Source: Flavobacteriales bacterium
Lineage (GTDB): Bacteria > Bacteroidota > Bacteroidia > UBA10329
DNA length: 64,000 nt
Assembly (NCBI GenBank): GCA_020635535.1
Contig: JACJZP010000014.1
Location: 1-64,000, forward strand
Direction of reading: 5' to 3'
Each line of letters begins with the position of its first letter. The stretch's first letter is position 1. Of the stretch, positions 17,717 to 27,106 are shown piece by piece. A program made the translations under genes and the position numbers. Below the pieces are notes generated by a model. The model saw only the letters and a program-made list of their open reading frames with translations. It had not been told where the DNA came from and ran no database searches.

Positions 17717-17738
17717 GTTTCATCCGTATTGCAACCGA

Positions 17739-18764
17739 TCATCTCATCAGGAATGGGAATCGGTCGATGTTCTTGAGTGCAATGCCTGTTCCACGCGCAA
17801 CCGCTCTCAACGGGTCGTCTGCAATGTGAACAGGAAGTTTTGTTTTCTGTGAGATCCGCTTGTCCAAACCGCGAAGCATGGAACCACCACCAGCGAGGTA
17901 AAGACCCGTTCGGTAAATATCTGCCGAAAGCTCAGGTGGCGTCATCTCCAAGTTGTTCAGAATCGCTGTTTCGATCTTGGTGATCGACTTATCCAACGCA
18001 TGCGCCACTTCCTGATAGGAAACCGTGATCTCTTTCGGAATACCTGTCATGAGGTCACGACCATGAACAGCATAATCCTGTGGTGGATTTTCCAACTCTG
18101 TAAAAGCCGAACCAACCTCGATTTTGATTCTTTCTGCGGAACGCTCGCCAATGAGAATGTTGTGCTGTCTGCGCATATAGTCCTCAATGTCAGCGGTAAA
18201 ATCATCTCCCGCAACGCGGATGGAACGATCGCAAACGATTCCGCCAAGGGCGATGACCGCAATCTCCGATGTACCTCCACCGATATCGATGATCATATTA
18301 CCCATCGGCTCCTCGACATCGATTCCGATACCAATTGCGGCTGCCATCGGCTCTTGGATCAAACGCACATCTTTCGCGCCAGCATGTTCTGCCGAGTCAC
18401 GAACCGCACGTTTCTCTACTTCCGTAATACCAGATGGAATACAGATCACCATTCTGATCTGTGGGGGCATAAAGTATTTGCGGCCAGGGTTGATCATCTG
18501 AATCATCCCCTTGATCATCTGCTCTGCCGCTTCGAAATCCGCAATTACACCATCTTTCAGCGGACGAATGGTCTCAATGTTCTTGTGGGTTTTCCCATGC
18601 ATCTGCTGGGCTTTCTTCCCTATCGCAACGATCTTTCCTGTTTGGATATCCTTGGCAACAATCGAAGGCTCATCGACCACCACCTTATCGTTGTAAATGA
18701 TCAGCGTGTTGGCCGTTCCAAGGTCAATTGCAATTTCCTGCTTGAAGTAGTCGAAAAGCCCCAT
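17739..18764 (-). CDS. mreB: Actin-like rod-shape protein MreB
   Basis: A 341-residue bacterial actin that organises cell-wall elongation from the cytoplasmic face of the inner membrane. ATPase motifs are clear: phosphate-1 IAIDLGTANTLIIYND, phosphate-2 NMIIDIGGGTSEIAVIALGG, adenosine motif YLAGGGSMLRGLDKRI. The N-terminal LFDYFKQE may act as a short membrane-anchoring helix. It follows purH by 5 bp. A 257-codon antisense frame on the plus strand is a shadow of this conserved gene. Confidence 0.98.
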   Translation of the reverse strand: MGLFDYFKQEIAIDLGTANTLIIYNDKVVVDEPSIVAKDIQTGKIVAIGKKAQQMHGKTHKNIETIRPLKDGVIADFEAAEQMIKGMIQMINPGRKYFMPPQIRMVICIPSGITEVEKRAVRDSAEHAGAKDVRLIQEPMAAAIGIGIDVEEPMGNMIIDIGGGTSEIAVIALGGIVCDRSIRVAGDDFTADIEDYMRRQHNILIGERSAERIKIEVGSAFTELENPPQDYAVHGRDLMTGIPKEITVSYQEVAHALDKSITKIETAILNNLEMTPPELSADIYRTGLYLAGGGSMLRGLDKRISQKTKLPVHIADDPLRAVARGTGIALKNIDRFPFLMR

Positions 18765-18769
18765 CCAGC

Positions 18770-20281
18770 TTAGTGTTTAAAGTGTCTTACACCAGTAACT
18801 ACCATTGCCATTCCATTATTGTTACAGTAGTCGATCGATTCTTGGTCTTTGATCGATCCGCCTGGCTGCACAACCGTGTCGATGCCTTCGTTGTGGGCAA
18901 TTTCCACACAGTCTGGAAATGGGAAAAACGCGTCTGATGCCATAACCGCTCCGTTCAGGTCGAAGTTAAAAGACTTTGCCTTAGTAATGGCGAATTTCAA
19001 TGCATCTACGCGTGAGGTCATTCCGCAACCGCTTGCCAACAACTGTTTGTTCTTTGCAAGAACGATAGTATTTGACTTGGTATGCTTGACCAATTTGTTA
19101 GCAAATACTAAATCTTCGTATTGCGCGTCATTTGGCTTCAATTCCGTTACGGGATTCATGTCTGATGCAGCCTGCGTGCTGAGGTCTTTGTCCTGCTCCA
19201 ACACACCATTCAGCAACGAACGGAATTGGCGTTTTGGGAATTCACATGGCTTCTGAATCAGAATTACGCGGTTCTTTTTCTGCTTGAGAATTTCGAGTGC
19301 TTTTTCGCTGTAAGCTGGCGCGATGACAACCTCGAAGAACAATTTGTTCATCTCTTCAGCTGTTTCGGCATCTACTTCCACGTTTGTGATGAGGATTCCA
19401 CCGAAAGCTGAGATCGGATCGCCAGCCAAAGCATCTTTCCAAGCATCGATCAATTTTGGACGACTTGCCAATCCGCAAGCATTATTGTGTTTCAGAATGG
19501 CGAAAGTCGTGTCGTCAAAATCAGCAATCAGATTTACAGCCGCATCAACATCCAAAAGGTTGTTGTAACTCAACTCCTTTCCATGAAGTTGATCGAAAAG
19601 CGCATTCAGATCACCATGAAAGAATCCATCTTGGTGTGGATTCTCTCCGTAGCGAAGTGTTTTCGTTCCTGTTTCCTTGTGGCTGAATCCTTCCTCGCCA
19701 GCGAAGTAACCGTGAATGGCCGTATCGTAATGTGATGAAACCGCAAACGCAGCTGTCGCAAATTGCTTGCGCTGCTCCAGCGTGGTTTCAGCTCCGTCTT
19801 GAAGCAACCCCGCCAAAGCTGCGTATTGGTTTTTGGATGGAACGATGACCACATCTTTGAAATTCTTCGCAGCCGCGCGAATCAGCGAAATGCCGCCAAT
19901 ATCAATCTTCTCAATAATGGCTTGCTCTTCAGCACCGCTTGCAACCGTATCCTCAAATGGATAGAGATCAACAATCACAAGATCGATCTCTGGAATCTCG
20001 TATTCGGCCAGTTGCGCCAAATCGCCCTGCTCTTCTCTCCTACCCAAAATTCCACCGAACACTTTCGGATGCAAGGTTTTTACTCTTCCGCCCAAAATGG
20101 ATGGATACGAGGTCAATTCCTCCACTTTCAACACGGTTGCGCCCAAACCTTCCAAATAGGTCTGCGTTCCGCCCGTGGAATAGATGTTCACTCCATGCTT
20201 GATCAGCTGTTCGATGATCGGCTCCAAACCTTCCTTGTGGAAGACGGAGATCAATGCGTTTTTGATGGTCTTATTCGCCAC
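18770..20281 (-). CDS. purH: Bifunctional AICAR transformylase/IMP cyclohydrolase
   Basis: A 503-residue enzyme for the last two steps of IMP synthesis: formylation of AICAR with 10-formyl-THF, then ring closure. The N-terminal MGS-like cyclohydrolase domain (about 1-150: VFHKEGLEPIIEQLIKHGV, YSTGGTQTYLEG, VVDLYPFEDTVASG) is followed by the transformylase domain (TLRYGENPHQDGFF, ILKHNNACGLA, FFPFPDCVE, VQPGGSIKDQESIDYCN). It heads the mre operon, an arrangement common in Bacteroidota. A good promoter box lies about 108 bp upstream. Confidence 0.97.
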   Translation of the reverse strand: MANKTIKNALISVFHKEGLEPIIEQLIKHGVNIYSTGGTQTYLEGLGATVLKVEELTSYPSILGGRVKTLHPKVFGGILGRREEQGDLAQLAEYEIPEIDLVIVDLYPFEDTVASGAEEQAIIEKIDIGGISLIRAAAKNFKDVVIVPSKNQYAALAGLLQDGAETTLEQRKQFATAAFAVSSHYDTAIHGYFAGEEGFSHKETGTKTLRYGENPHQDGFFHGDLNALFDQLHGKELSYNNLLDVDAAVNLIADFDDTTFAILKHNNACGLASRPKLIDAWKDALAGDPISAFGGILITNVEVDAETAEEMNKLFFEVVIAPAYSEKALEILKQKKNRVILIQKPCEFPKRQFRSLLNGVLEQDKDLSTQAASDMNPVTELKPNDAQYEDLVFANKLVKHTKSNTIVLAKNKQLLASGCGMTSRVDALKFAITKAKSFNFDLNGAVMASDAFFPFPDCVEIAHNEGIDTVVQPGGSIKDQESIDYCNNNGMAMVVTGVRHFKH

Positions 20282-20388
20282 GTTCTTCTATTAGCAATTC
20301 GAAAAAACAATTCTGCCGGAAAAACCGTTTTCCCATCAGTTTAAAATCCAATAAAATCAAGGGTTTCAGGAACTTTTTCCAAGCACGG

Positions 20389-20396
20389 CAAAGGTA
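20389..20396 (-). promoter_or_regulatory. Promoter box of purH-mre operon (TACCTTTG, minus strand)
   Basis: Exact TANNTTTG on the minus strand with TTTG at 20413-20410 as possible -33 element (spacing 13 nt, shorter than usual). It predicts a leader of roughly 100 nt for purH. Confidence 0.55.
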
Positions 20397-20418
20397 GCCT
20401 TTTGAAGCACAAATCGGT

Positions 20419-20426
20419 TACCTTTG
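20419..20426 (+). promoter_or_regulatory. Promoter box of the permease gene (TACCTTTG)
   Basis: Exact TANNTTTG on the plus strand with TTTG at 20401-20404. It mirrors the purH box, so the two divergent promoters interlock. Confidence 0.55.
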
Positions 20427-20468
20427 GGCCGCTGACGGTAGCATTTCCGCCTAAGTTTTCAACAGCGA

Positions 20469-21716
20469 ATGATCATATTCCTCAAACTCTTCAACGAAAG
20501 TATCAAGATGGCGTGGAATGCGTTGGTGGCCAATAAGCTGCGCACCATTCTTTCGTTGTTGGGCATCACCATCGGAATCATGGCCATCATCCTTGTTTTC
20601 ACGTTCGTGGATTCGATGGAAAAGAACATCCGCGATAATGTTCAATCGTTGGGCGACAACACAGTTTACATTCAGAAATGGGAATGGGCCACTGGCCGTA
20701 ACTACGAGTGGTGGAAATTCTGGCAACGACCCGAAGCCGACCTGAACGATTTCAAGGAAGTTCAGCGCAGAAGTCAAGCAGCAGAATCGGTTGTATTCAT
20801 GGCGTCCAAAAACAAAAGTGTTGAACATGCATCAACCGTTGTTGAGAATGTTAGCGTAGTGGCGGTGACACATGACTACGACAAGATCAAGTCATTTGAT
20901 ATTGTGGCCGGACGCTACTTCACCCTTTTGGAATCCTCCGCTGGAAAAAACGTGTGTATTGTAGGAATGGCCGTGGCTCAGGGTCTTTTCGGAGAGCAGA
21001 ACCCTGTTGGAAAGAGCATCAAGGTATTCAAGCGAAAGCTGACCATTATTGGCGTTTTTGGCGTTGAGGGCGAGAGCATTTTCGGGAACTCTGTCGATAA
21101 CCAAGTTCTGATTCCGATAAGTTGGGCACGACAGGTGATGAGAATTGACCGACAAGGATCCAATCCGCTGATCATGGTCAAAGGCAAGCCTGGAGTTTCC
21201 ACTGCAGAACTCAAAGACGAACTGCGGGGCATTATGCGCAGCATCCGAAGATTGCACCCAAAAGCTGATGACAACTTTGCTCTGAACGAGATCAGCGTGC
21301 TTTCCAACTCATTGGAGGGATTGTTTCAGATACTGAACATTGCGGGAACCATTATTGGTGGTTTCTCTATTCTGGTCGGTGGTTTCGGTATTGCCAACAT
21401 CATGTTTGTTTCGGTAAAAGAACGGACACACCTCATTGGAATAGAAAAGTCATTGGGCGCCAAGAACTGGTTCATTCTGATGGAATTCTTATCGGAATCG
21501 GTGTTTTTGAGCCTGATCGGTGGCATTGTTGGGCTTCTTTTAGTGGTTGTGATAACCAACATCATATCGTGGGTGGCGGGCACAGACATTTATCTCACCG
21601 TACAAAACATCATTGTTGGAATTGAGATATCGGTGAGCATCGGTATCATCTCAGGAATTGTTCCTGCATATTTGGCATCCAAACTCAGTCCAGTGGAGGC
21701 CATCCGAAGTAAATAG
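20469..21716 (+). CDS. FtsX/MacB-fold ABC transporter permease
   Basis: A 415-residue inner-membrane permease. It has an N-terminal helix (LRTILSLLGITIGIMAIILV), a large periplasmic MacB_PCD domain (about residues 45-255) and three C-terminal helices (IIGGFSILVGGFGIANIMFV, SVFLSLIGGIVGLLLVVVI, ISVSIGIISGIVPAYLASKL) ending in PVEAIRSK, which is the family pattern. Such permeases work as dimers with a MacB/LolD-type ATPase and export lipoproteins, peptides or drugs. No ATPase is adjacent; the one at 5423-6136 is a possible partner. It is expressed divergently from purH. Confidence 0.9.
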   Translation: MIIFLKLFNESIKMAWNALVANKLRTILSLLGITIGIMAIILVFTFVDSMEKNIRDNVQSLGDNTVYIQKWEWATGRNYEWWKFWQRPEADLNDFKEVQRRSQAAESVVFMASKNKSVEHASTVVENVSVVAVTHDYDKIKSFDIVAGRYFTLLESSAGKNVCIVGMAVAQGLFGEQNPVGKSIKVFKRKLTIIGVFGVEGESIFGNSVDNQVLIPISWARQVMRIDRQGSNPLIMVKGKPGVSTAELKDELRGIMRSIRRLHPKADDNFALNEISVLSNSLEGLFQILNIAGTIIGGFSILVGGFGIANIMFVSVKERTHLIGIEKSLGAKNWFILMEFLSESVFLSLIGGIVGLLLVVVITNIISWVAGTDIYLTVQNIIVGIEISVSIGIISGIVPAYLASKLSPVEAIRSK

Positions 21717-21737
21717 ATCACTGTTTATATTGGCGGC

Positions 21738-22658
21738 ATGATTAAGATGATCCGCACGCCAGAGAGCAACTTCATTGGATTACCAGGGTATCCTTACCGA
21801 CCAAACTATGTGGATGTGCAAGGAGGTAGGATGCATTACGTTGATGAAGGGAGTGGTGAGATCATTCTCTGTCTGCACGGAGAGCCAAGTTGGAGTTACC
21901 TCTACCGAAAGATGATTCCCATTCTTTCAAAGCATTACCGTGTTATTGCGCCTGATTTCTTTGGTTTCGGGCAATCCGACAAGTTTGTCCGTGCCAAGGA
22001 CTACTCGTTCAACATGCACTACCAAACGCTTATTCGGTTCATTGAGAAAACGAAACTGAAAGACATTACACTGGTTGTGCAGGACTGGGGCGGACTTATA
22101 GGGTTGAGCGTTCTTGGCAAGCATCCTGAGCTTTTTAAGCGCGTTGTGATCATGAATACTTCCTTGCCAATTGGAAACCGAAAAATGCCGCTTGCTTTCA
22201 GGCTTTGGAGAGCGTTTGCCAAATATGCTCCCGTGTTTCCGATCGGAAAGATCTTGCAGCGAGGAACATACTCCAAACTCGACAAGGCGACCATTGCCGC
22301 ATATGAAGCACCATTTCCAGACAAACGTTTCAAGGCAGGTCCACGTGTTTGGCCGAGCTTGGTTCCAATGAAATCTTCCGATCAGGGCGTACGTCAAATG
22401 AAACGTGCAAGGGAAGTCCTGAAAACGTGGAATAAACCTGCCTTTGTCCTCTTCTCAGCAAATGACCCGATCACTAAAGGTGCTGACAAATGGTTCCGGA
22501 AGAATATTCCGACAGCCAAAGATGAACCAGAGATCATCATTCAGCGTGCTGGTCACTTTTTGCAGGAGGATCAGGGCAAGAAAATTGCCGAGCACATCCA
22601 TGAGTTCATTCAGCGGTCGCTGGCTCGGGAACGTGGAGAAAAGGTTGAGTCCGAGTAG
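21738..22658 (+). CDS. Haloalkane dehalogenase-like alpha/beta hydrolase
   Basis: A 306-residue alpha/beta hydrolase of the haloalkane-dehalogenase group. The HGEPSWSYLYRKM motif, the Asp nucleophile with following Trp in VVQDWGG (D116, W117) and the general base in AGHFLQED (H273) match subfamily I enzymes such as DhlA. The candidate acid D243 in FSANDPIT lies after the seventh strand, as in DhlA. An Asp nucleophile separates it from ordinary serine esterases but does not exclude epoxide hydrolase. I could not place the second halide-binding Trp in the cap domain. Its 3' end overlaps the convergent mfd gene by 53 bp. The natural substrate is unknown. Confidence 0.8.
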   Translation: MIKMIRTPESNFIGLPGYPYRPNYVDVQGGRMHYVDEGSGEIILCLHGEPSWSYLYRKMIPILSKHYRVIAPDFFGFGQSDKFVRAKDYSFNMHYQTLIRFIEKTKLKDITLVVQDWGGLIGLSVLGKHPELFKRVVIMNTSLPIGNRKMPLAFRLWRAFAKYAPVFPIGKILQRGTYSKLDKATIAAYEAPFPDKRFKAGPRVWPSLVPMKSSDQGVRQMKRAREVLKTWNKPAFVLFSANDPITKGADKWFRKNIPTAKDEPEIIIQRAGHFLQEDQGKKIAEHIHEFIQRSLARERGEKVESE

Positions 22659-25600
22659 GCGAAACCTCGCATAGAACGGCAATGGCCCTCTGAATGCTGG
22701 TCACTTTCTCAAAACGCAGCGTAAGCTTATCATTCTTCTGCCGCATTACTGCTTTCTGCGGATGATCCTTGATGAACATCAGCACATCTGAGAATATCGA
22801 ACCTTGGAAATATGGGCTCTCAGGATCTGAGACGAAATAGCACACCAAAACACCGTGTTTCAGTATCAACTTTTCGAAACCCAAAGCTTTGGCAATCCAA
22901 CGCAGACGAATGGTTTCCAACAATTGCTTTCCCTGATCCGGAATTGGTCCGAAGCGGTCAACCAGCCTTTTCTCGAACGCAGAAAGCTGTTCCGGTTTCT
23001 CCAGATCATCCAGCTCTCGGTAAAGTGCCAAGCGCTCGGCAATGGCATTTACATACCTATCTGGAAGTAGAATTTCCAAGTCCGTATCGATCTGACAGTC
23101 TTGAACAAACGGCCTTTGAGGTTCATCCTTGAAGAGCTCCTTGAACTCTGTCTCTTTCAATTCCTGCACGGCCTCGTCCAGAATCTTGTGGTACATCTCT
23201 ATTCCAATATCACTAATGAATCCACTCTGTTCCGCACCGAGCAGATTTCCCGCTCCGCGAATGTCAAGATCACGCATGGCAATGTTGAACCCGCTACCCA
23301 GATCGGAGAATTCCTCAATGGCTTTCAATCGCTTTTTGGCTTCAGGTGTAAGCATTGTAACGGGTGGTGCCAAAAGGTAGCAGAAGGCTTTTTTGTTGGA
23401 ACGCCCAACGCGGCCACGCATCTGGTGCAGATCGCTCAGCCCGAAATGGTTAGCGTTGTTGATGATAATGGTATTGGCGTTGGAAATATCAAGACCGCTT
23501 TCAATAATGGTTGTGGCAACCAACACATCATACTCACCTTCCATAAAGCGCATCATGGTATCTTCCAGCTTGGCCGCCTCCATTTGGCCATGTCCGATAC
23601 AAACATGAACATCCGGACAAAGCCGATTGATCATACCAGCCACCTGCTGAATGTTCTCCACACGATTGTTGACGAAGAAAACCTGACCGCCACGACCGAC
23701 CTCATACATAATGGCATCTCGGATCAATTCCTCGTTGAACGTGTGCAATTCGGTTATTACCGGATAGCGGTTGGGCGGTGGCGTATTGATCACCGATAGG
23801 TCTCGTGCACCCATTAATGAGAATTGCAGCGTACGCGGAATAGGTGTTGCGGTAAGCGTGAGTGTGTCCACGTTCACCTTCATCTTCTTGAGTTTGTCCT
23901 TTACCGCCACTCCGAACTTCTGCTCCTCATCAATGATCAGTAGTCCGAGGTCCTTGAACTTTACATCCTTGCCTACAATTCGATGCGTTCCTATGAGAAT
24001 ATCGGTCGCGCCATCTGCCACTTTTTTCAGTGTTTCAGACTGCTGTTTGGCCGTTTTAAACCGATTTATGTAATCAACAGTGCACGGAAACTCCTTCAAT
24101 CTTGAACGGAACGTACGCGCATGTTGCAACGCCAGAATGGTGGTAGGTACCAGAACCGCAACCTGTTTTCCATCAGCAACTGCTTTGAACGCTGCGCGGA
24201 TGGCCACTTCTGTCTTACCGAATCCGACATCGCCACAAATAAGGCGATCCATCGGGTAATCCTTTTCCATATCTGCTTTGAAAGCGATGGTGGCTTTCTC
24301 CTGATCGGGTGTATCCTCATAAATGAAAGAGGCCTCCAACTCGGTTTGCAGATAAGTATCTGGCGAGAAGGCAAAACCCTTCTTAGCTCTTCGTTGTGCG
24401 TAGAGTTTGATCAGATCCTTGGCAATATCCTTTACCTGCCGCTTGGTCTTGGCCTTAAGGTTCTTCCATGCTGGCGAACCGAGCTTATTGATCTTCGGTT
24501 CCTCGCCTTCCTTGCTCGAATACTTCGATATGCGGTGCAGCGAATGGATGCTGACGTACAGAATATCGTTGTCGCGATACACCAATCGAATTGCTTCCTG
24601 CAACTTGCCATTCACATCGATCTTCTCCAGCCCAGCGAATTTTCCCACTCCGTGGTCAATGTGCGTGACATAATCGCCTGGATTCAGGCCTGAAATTTCT
24701 TTCAGCGTCAGTGCCTCCTTTCCACGTTTGTAACCTTCGCGCATGCGGAAACGGTGATAGCGCTCAAAAATCTGGTGATCCGTAAAACAGGCCAGTTTCA
24801 GTTCGTGATTGACAAAACCCTCATGAATGGACAACACGATAGATGTGAAGAACGGTTTCTGAACACGGGTTCCGTCTGGCAACGGCAGGTCATCGAAAAT
24901 GGAATGAAGCCGCTCCACTTGCCCCGGATTATCCACCAGCAGCACATTCTCATAACCTTGATTCTTGTTGTCTATCAGAATCTTCTGAAGCAACTTGAAA
25001 TCCTTGTTCACCACTGGTTGTGGTGCAATATCAAAGACAACCTCCTCTGAATTGCGGTAGTAGGTTCGCTGCCCGAACTCCACCACACGCTTCTGTTCCA
25101 ACGATTCGAGTATCTCGGTAGAACTGACATACTTATCTGCCGGTGCCGCACGGCCTACCGTATGGTCCAGTTGCGCGTAAGCCAATTTAGCCTCGTCCAG
25201 CTCCTTATCTACCCGTAGTTTGAGGTCTTCCACGTCTTGAACCCAAACGGTAGTGTTTCCGGAAAGGAAATCGAAGAAAGGCACCTTCTCTGCAAGCAGC
25301 ACCTCGTCTTGCACATTGGGTACAATGGTGGCCTTGCGAAGCGATTTTACCGAAAGCTGCTCAGCAGGGTCAAATGCCCGTACGCTATCCACCTCATCTC
25401 CAAAAAGCTCAATGCGGTAAGGCAATTCCTGTGCAAACGAGAATACATCGATAATTCCACCACGGATGGCAAACTGACCTGGTTCATAAACCTGATCCAC
25501 CCGTTCGAAATGATACTCGTGCAACATCTCATTAATGAAATCGAGGTCGAGTTCTTCGCCAACATTTACCGTGAACGTGCTTTTTCGCAGGGTCTTTTTA

Positions 25601-26001
25601 GAAATGACCTTTTCTGCCAGCGCCTTGGCGTATGTTACAATGATCTGTTGCGATGTGCTTGCCTGTAGCGCATTCAGCACCTCACCACGCTGGATGACGT
25701 TACTATTGTCGGTCTCTTCCAACTCATAGGCACGTCTGTACGACATGGGATAAAAGAGCACCTTCTTCTTACCCATAAGCAATTCGAGGTCGCTCAGAAA
25801 ATAGGCCGCAGCCTCGCGGTCTGTGAGTACGAAAAGATGATGATCCTTGGTGTTTCTTATGATGTCTTGGGCCAAGAACGCATAGGCAGAACCCGAAACA
25901 CCGCGTAGGCGAACCTTGGCCGAATCGGTTTTCAGCCTTTTTTTGAGTTCATGTAAATGGCCCGACCCATCGTACAGGCCGACCAATTCATCTTTGGTCA
26001 T
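22606..26001 (-). CDS. mfd: Transcription-repair coupling factor Mfd
   Basis: A 1131-residue DNA translocase that removes stalled RNA polymerase and recruits UvrA. The N-terminal UvrB-like module (DREAAAYFLSDLELLM, YEPGQFAIRGGIIDVFSF) is followed by the CarD-like RNA-polymerase-binding domain (GLNPGDYVTHIDHGVGKFAG), then the RecG-like helicase (ICGDVGFGKTEVAIRAAF, LLIIDEEQKFGV, LTATPIPRTLQFSLMGARDL, TTIIESGLDISNANTIII, LHQMRGRVGRS) and the C-terminal TRCF domain. It lies 17 bp after fbp and probably shares its transcript. Large plus-strand open frames opposite it are shadows. Confidence 0.97.
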   Translation of the reverse strand: MTKDELVGLYDGSGHLHELKKRLKTDSAKVRLRGVSGSAYAFLAQDIIRNTKDHHLFVLTDREAAAYFLSDLELLMGKKKVLFYPMSYRRAYELEETDNSNVIQRGEVLNALQASTSQQIIVTYAKALAEKVISKKTLRKSTFTVNVGEELDLDFINEMLHEYHFERVDQVYEPGQFAIRGGIIDVFSFAQELPYRIELFGDEVDSVRAFDPAEQLSVKSLRKATIVPNVQDEVLLAEKVPFFDFLSGNTTVWVQDVEDLKLRVDKELDEAKLAYAQLDHTVGRAAPADKYVSSTEILESLEQKRVVEFGQRTYYRNSEEVVFDIAPQPVVNKDFKLLQKILIDNKNQGYENVLLVDNPGQVERLHSIFDDLPLPDGTRVQKPFFTSIVLSIHEGFVNHELKLACFTDHQIFERYHRFRMREGYKRGKEALTLKEISGLNPGDYVTHIDHGVGKFAGLEKIDVNGKLQEAIRLVYRDNDILYVSIHSLHRISKYSSKEGEEPKINKLGSPAWKNLKAKTKRQVKDIAKDLIKLYAQRRAKKGFAFSPDTYLQTELEASFIYEDTPDQEKATIAFKADMEKDYPMDRLICGDVGFGKTEVAIRAAFKAVADGKQVAVLVPTTILALQHARTFRSRLKEFPCTVDYINRFKTAKQQSETLKKVADGATDILIGTHRIVGKDVKFKDLGLLIIDEEQKFGVAVKDKLKKMKVNVDTLTLTATPIPRTLQFSLMGARDLSVINTPPPNRYPVITELHTFNEELIRDAIMYEVGRGGQVFFVNNRVENIQQVAGMINRLCPDVHVCIGHGQMEAAKLEDTMMRFMEGEYDVLVATTIIESGLDISNANTIIINNANHFGLSDLHQMRGRVGRSNKKAFCYLLAPPVTMLTPEAKKRLKAIEEFSDLGSGFNIAMRDLDIRGAGNLLGAEQSGFISDIGIEMYHKILDEAVQELKETEFKELFKDEPQRPFVQDCQIDTDLEILLPDRYVNAIAERLALYRELDDLEKPEQLSAFEKRLVDRFGPIPDQGKQLLETIRLRWIAKALGFEKLILKHGVLVCYFVSDPESPYFQGSIFSDVLMFIKDHPQKAVMRQKNDKLTLRFEKVTSIQRAIAVLCEVSPTRTQPFLHVPEPATAE

Positions 26002-26018
26002 GGAACTTTCGTTCTATG

Positions 26019-27038
26019 CTATTTTCCTTTTGGTGAGTGTTCTGCCATAAAATCCATGGCCTTCTTCACCATATTCTTCGATCCCACAAAAAGTGGGGTG
26101 CGTTGGTGCAATGAGGTTGGTTGAATATCGAGAATGCGGTCGTAACCATTAGTGGCCACTCCCCCAGCTTGCTCAATCAGGAATGCCATTGGATTGGCCT
26201 CATACAACAATCGCAGCTTACCATTAGGCGATGATGTGGTTGTTGGGTAGATATATACCCCGCCCTTTATCAGGTTCCGATGGAAATCGGCTACGAGTGA
26301 ACCAATATACCGCGAAGTGTAGGGTCTACTTGTGGATGGATCTTCCACCTGACAGTATTTGATGTATTGCTTAACCCCTTCCGGGAAATGCACATAATTT
26401 CCTTCGTTAATGCTGTAGATCTTGCCATTCTCAGGAATCTTCATGTCAGGATGCGACAGGAAGAACGCTCCGATAGATGGGTCCAATGTAAAGCCGTTAA
26501 CACCATTTCCAGTGGTGTAAACCATCATGGTGCTTGAGCCATAAATAACATAGCCGGCAGCTACCTGCTCTACACCTTTCTGCATAAAATCTTCAAACGT
26601 TGCTGGACCAGACTTTGAGGTTCTTCGGTAAATAGAGAAAATGGTTCCAATCGAAACATTCACATCGATGTTCGATGAGCCGTCAAGCGGATCGATTGCA
26701 ACCACGTACTGACCATCAACCGAGTAACCCGATTTGAACTCGATAACTCCTTCATTCTCTTCAGATGCCAATCCGCAGACCTCGCCTCTATCTTTCAACG
26801 CGCGGATAAACTCATCGTTTGCATAAACATCCAGCTTCTTCTGCGCCTCGCCCTGCACGTTATCTGCACCCGCATCACCAAGGATGTCTTCCATCAGACC
26901 TGCCTTGTTCACCTCACGGTTTACAACTCTTGCCGCCAAACCAATGGCGCTCAGCAATCGAGATAACTCTCCCTTGGCGTATTTGAAATCGTCCTGCCGT
27001 TCTACAATGAACTCTCCAAGCGACTTAACATTCCCCAT
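26019..27038 (-). CDS. fbp: Class 1 fructose-1,6-bisphosphatase
   Basis: A 339-residue Mg-dependent phosphatase that removes the 1-phosphate of fructose-1,6-bisphosphate in gluconeogenesis. The class 1 metal/substrate motif IDPLDGSSNIDVNVSIGTIF is clear, with SEENEGVIEF and YIPTTTS..GKLRLLYEANPMAF further on. The length is typical. It sits upstream of mfd in the same direction with 17 bp between them. Confidence 0.97.
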   Translation of the reverse strand: MGNVKSLGEFIVERQDDFKYAKGELSRLLSAIGLAARVVNREVNKAGLMEDILGDAGADNVQGEAQKKLDVYANDEFIRALKDRGEVCGLASEENEGVIEFKSGYSVDGQYVVAIDPLDGSSNIDVNVSIGTIFSIYRRTSKSGPATFEDFMQKGVEQVAAGYVIYGSSTMMVYTTGNGVNGFTLDPSIGAFFLSHPDMKIPENGKIYSINEGNYVHFPEGVKQYIKYCQVEDPSTSRPYTSRYIGSLVADFHRNLIKGGVYIYPTTTSSPNGKLRLLYEANPMAFLIEQAGGVATNGYDRILDIQPTSLHQRTPLFVGSKNMVKKAMDFMAEHSPKGK

Positions 27039-27055
27039 CTCTTTACAGATTCTAT

Positions 27056-27085
27056 TAAACAGAAAGACCTGCGCTTGGCAGGCCT
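27056..27085 (-). terminator. Terminator of the tail-collar-like gene (minus strand)
   Basis: On the minus strand, stem AGGCCTGC / GCAGGTCT with loop CAAGC, followed by a T-rich run. It lies just after the stop at 27107 and before fbp. Confidence 0.65.
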
Positions 27086-27106
27086 CTCAAATTGATTATT
27101 GTTAGG

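Noticed and set aside
18000..18773. 257-codon plus-strand open frame
   Set aside because: It lies entirely antisense to mreB, whose conserved motifs are certain; the peptide shows no family pattern.
23101..23799. 232-codon plus-strand open frame opposite mfd
   Set aside because: Shadow of the mfd helicase region; low-complexity mixture with no recognisable motif.
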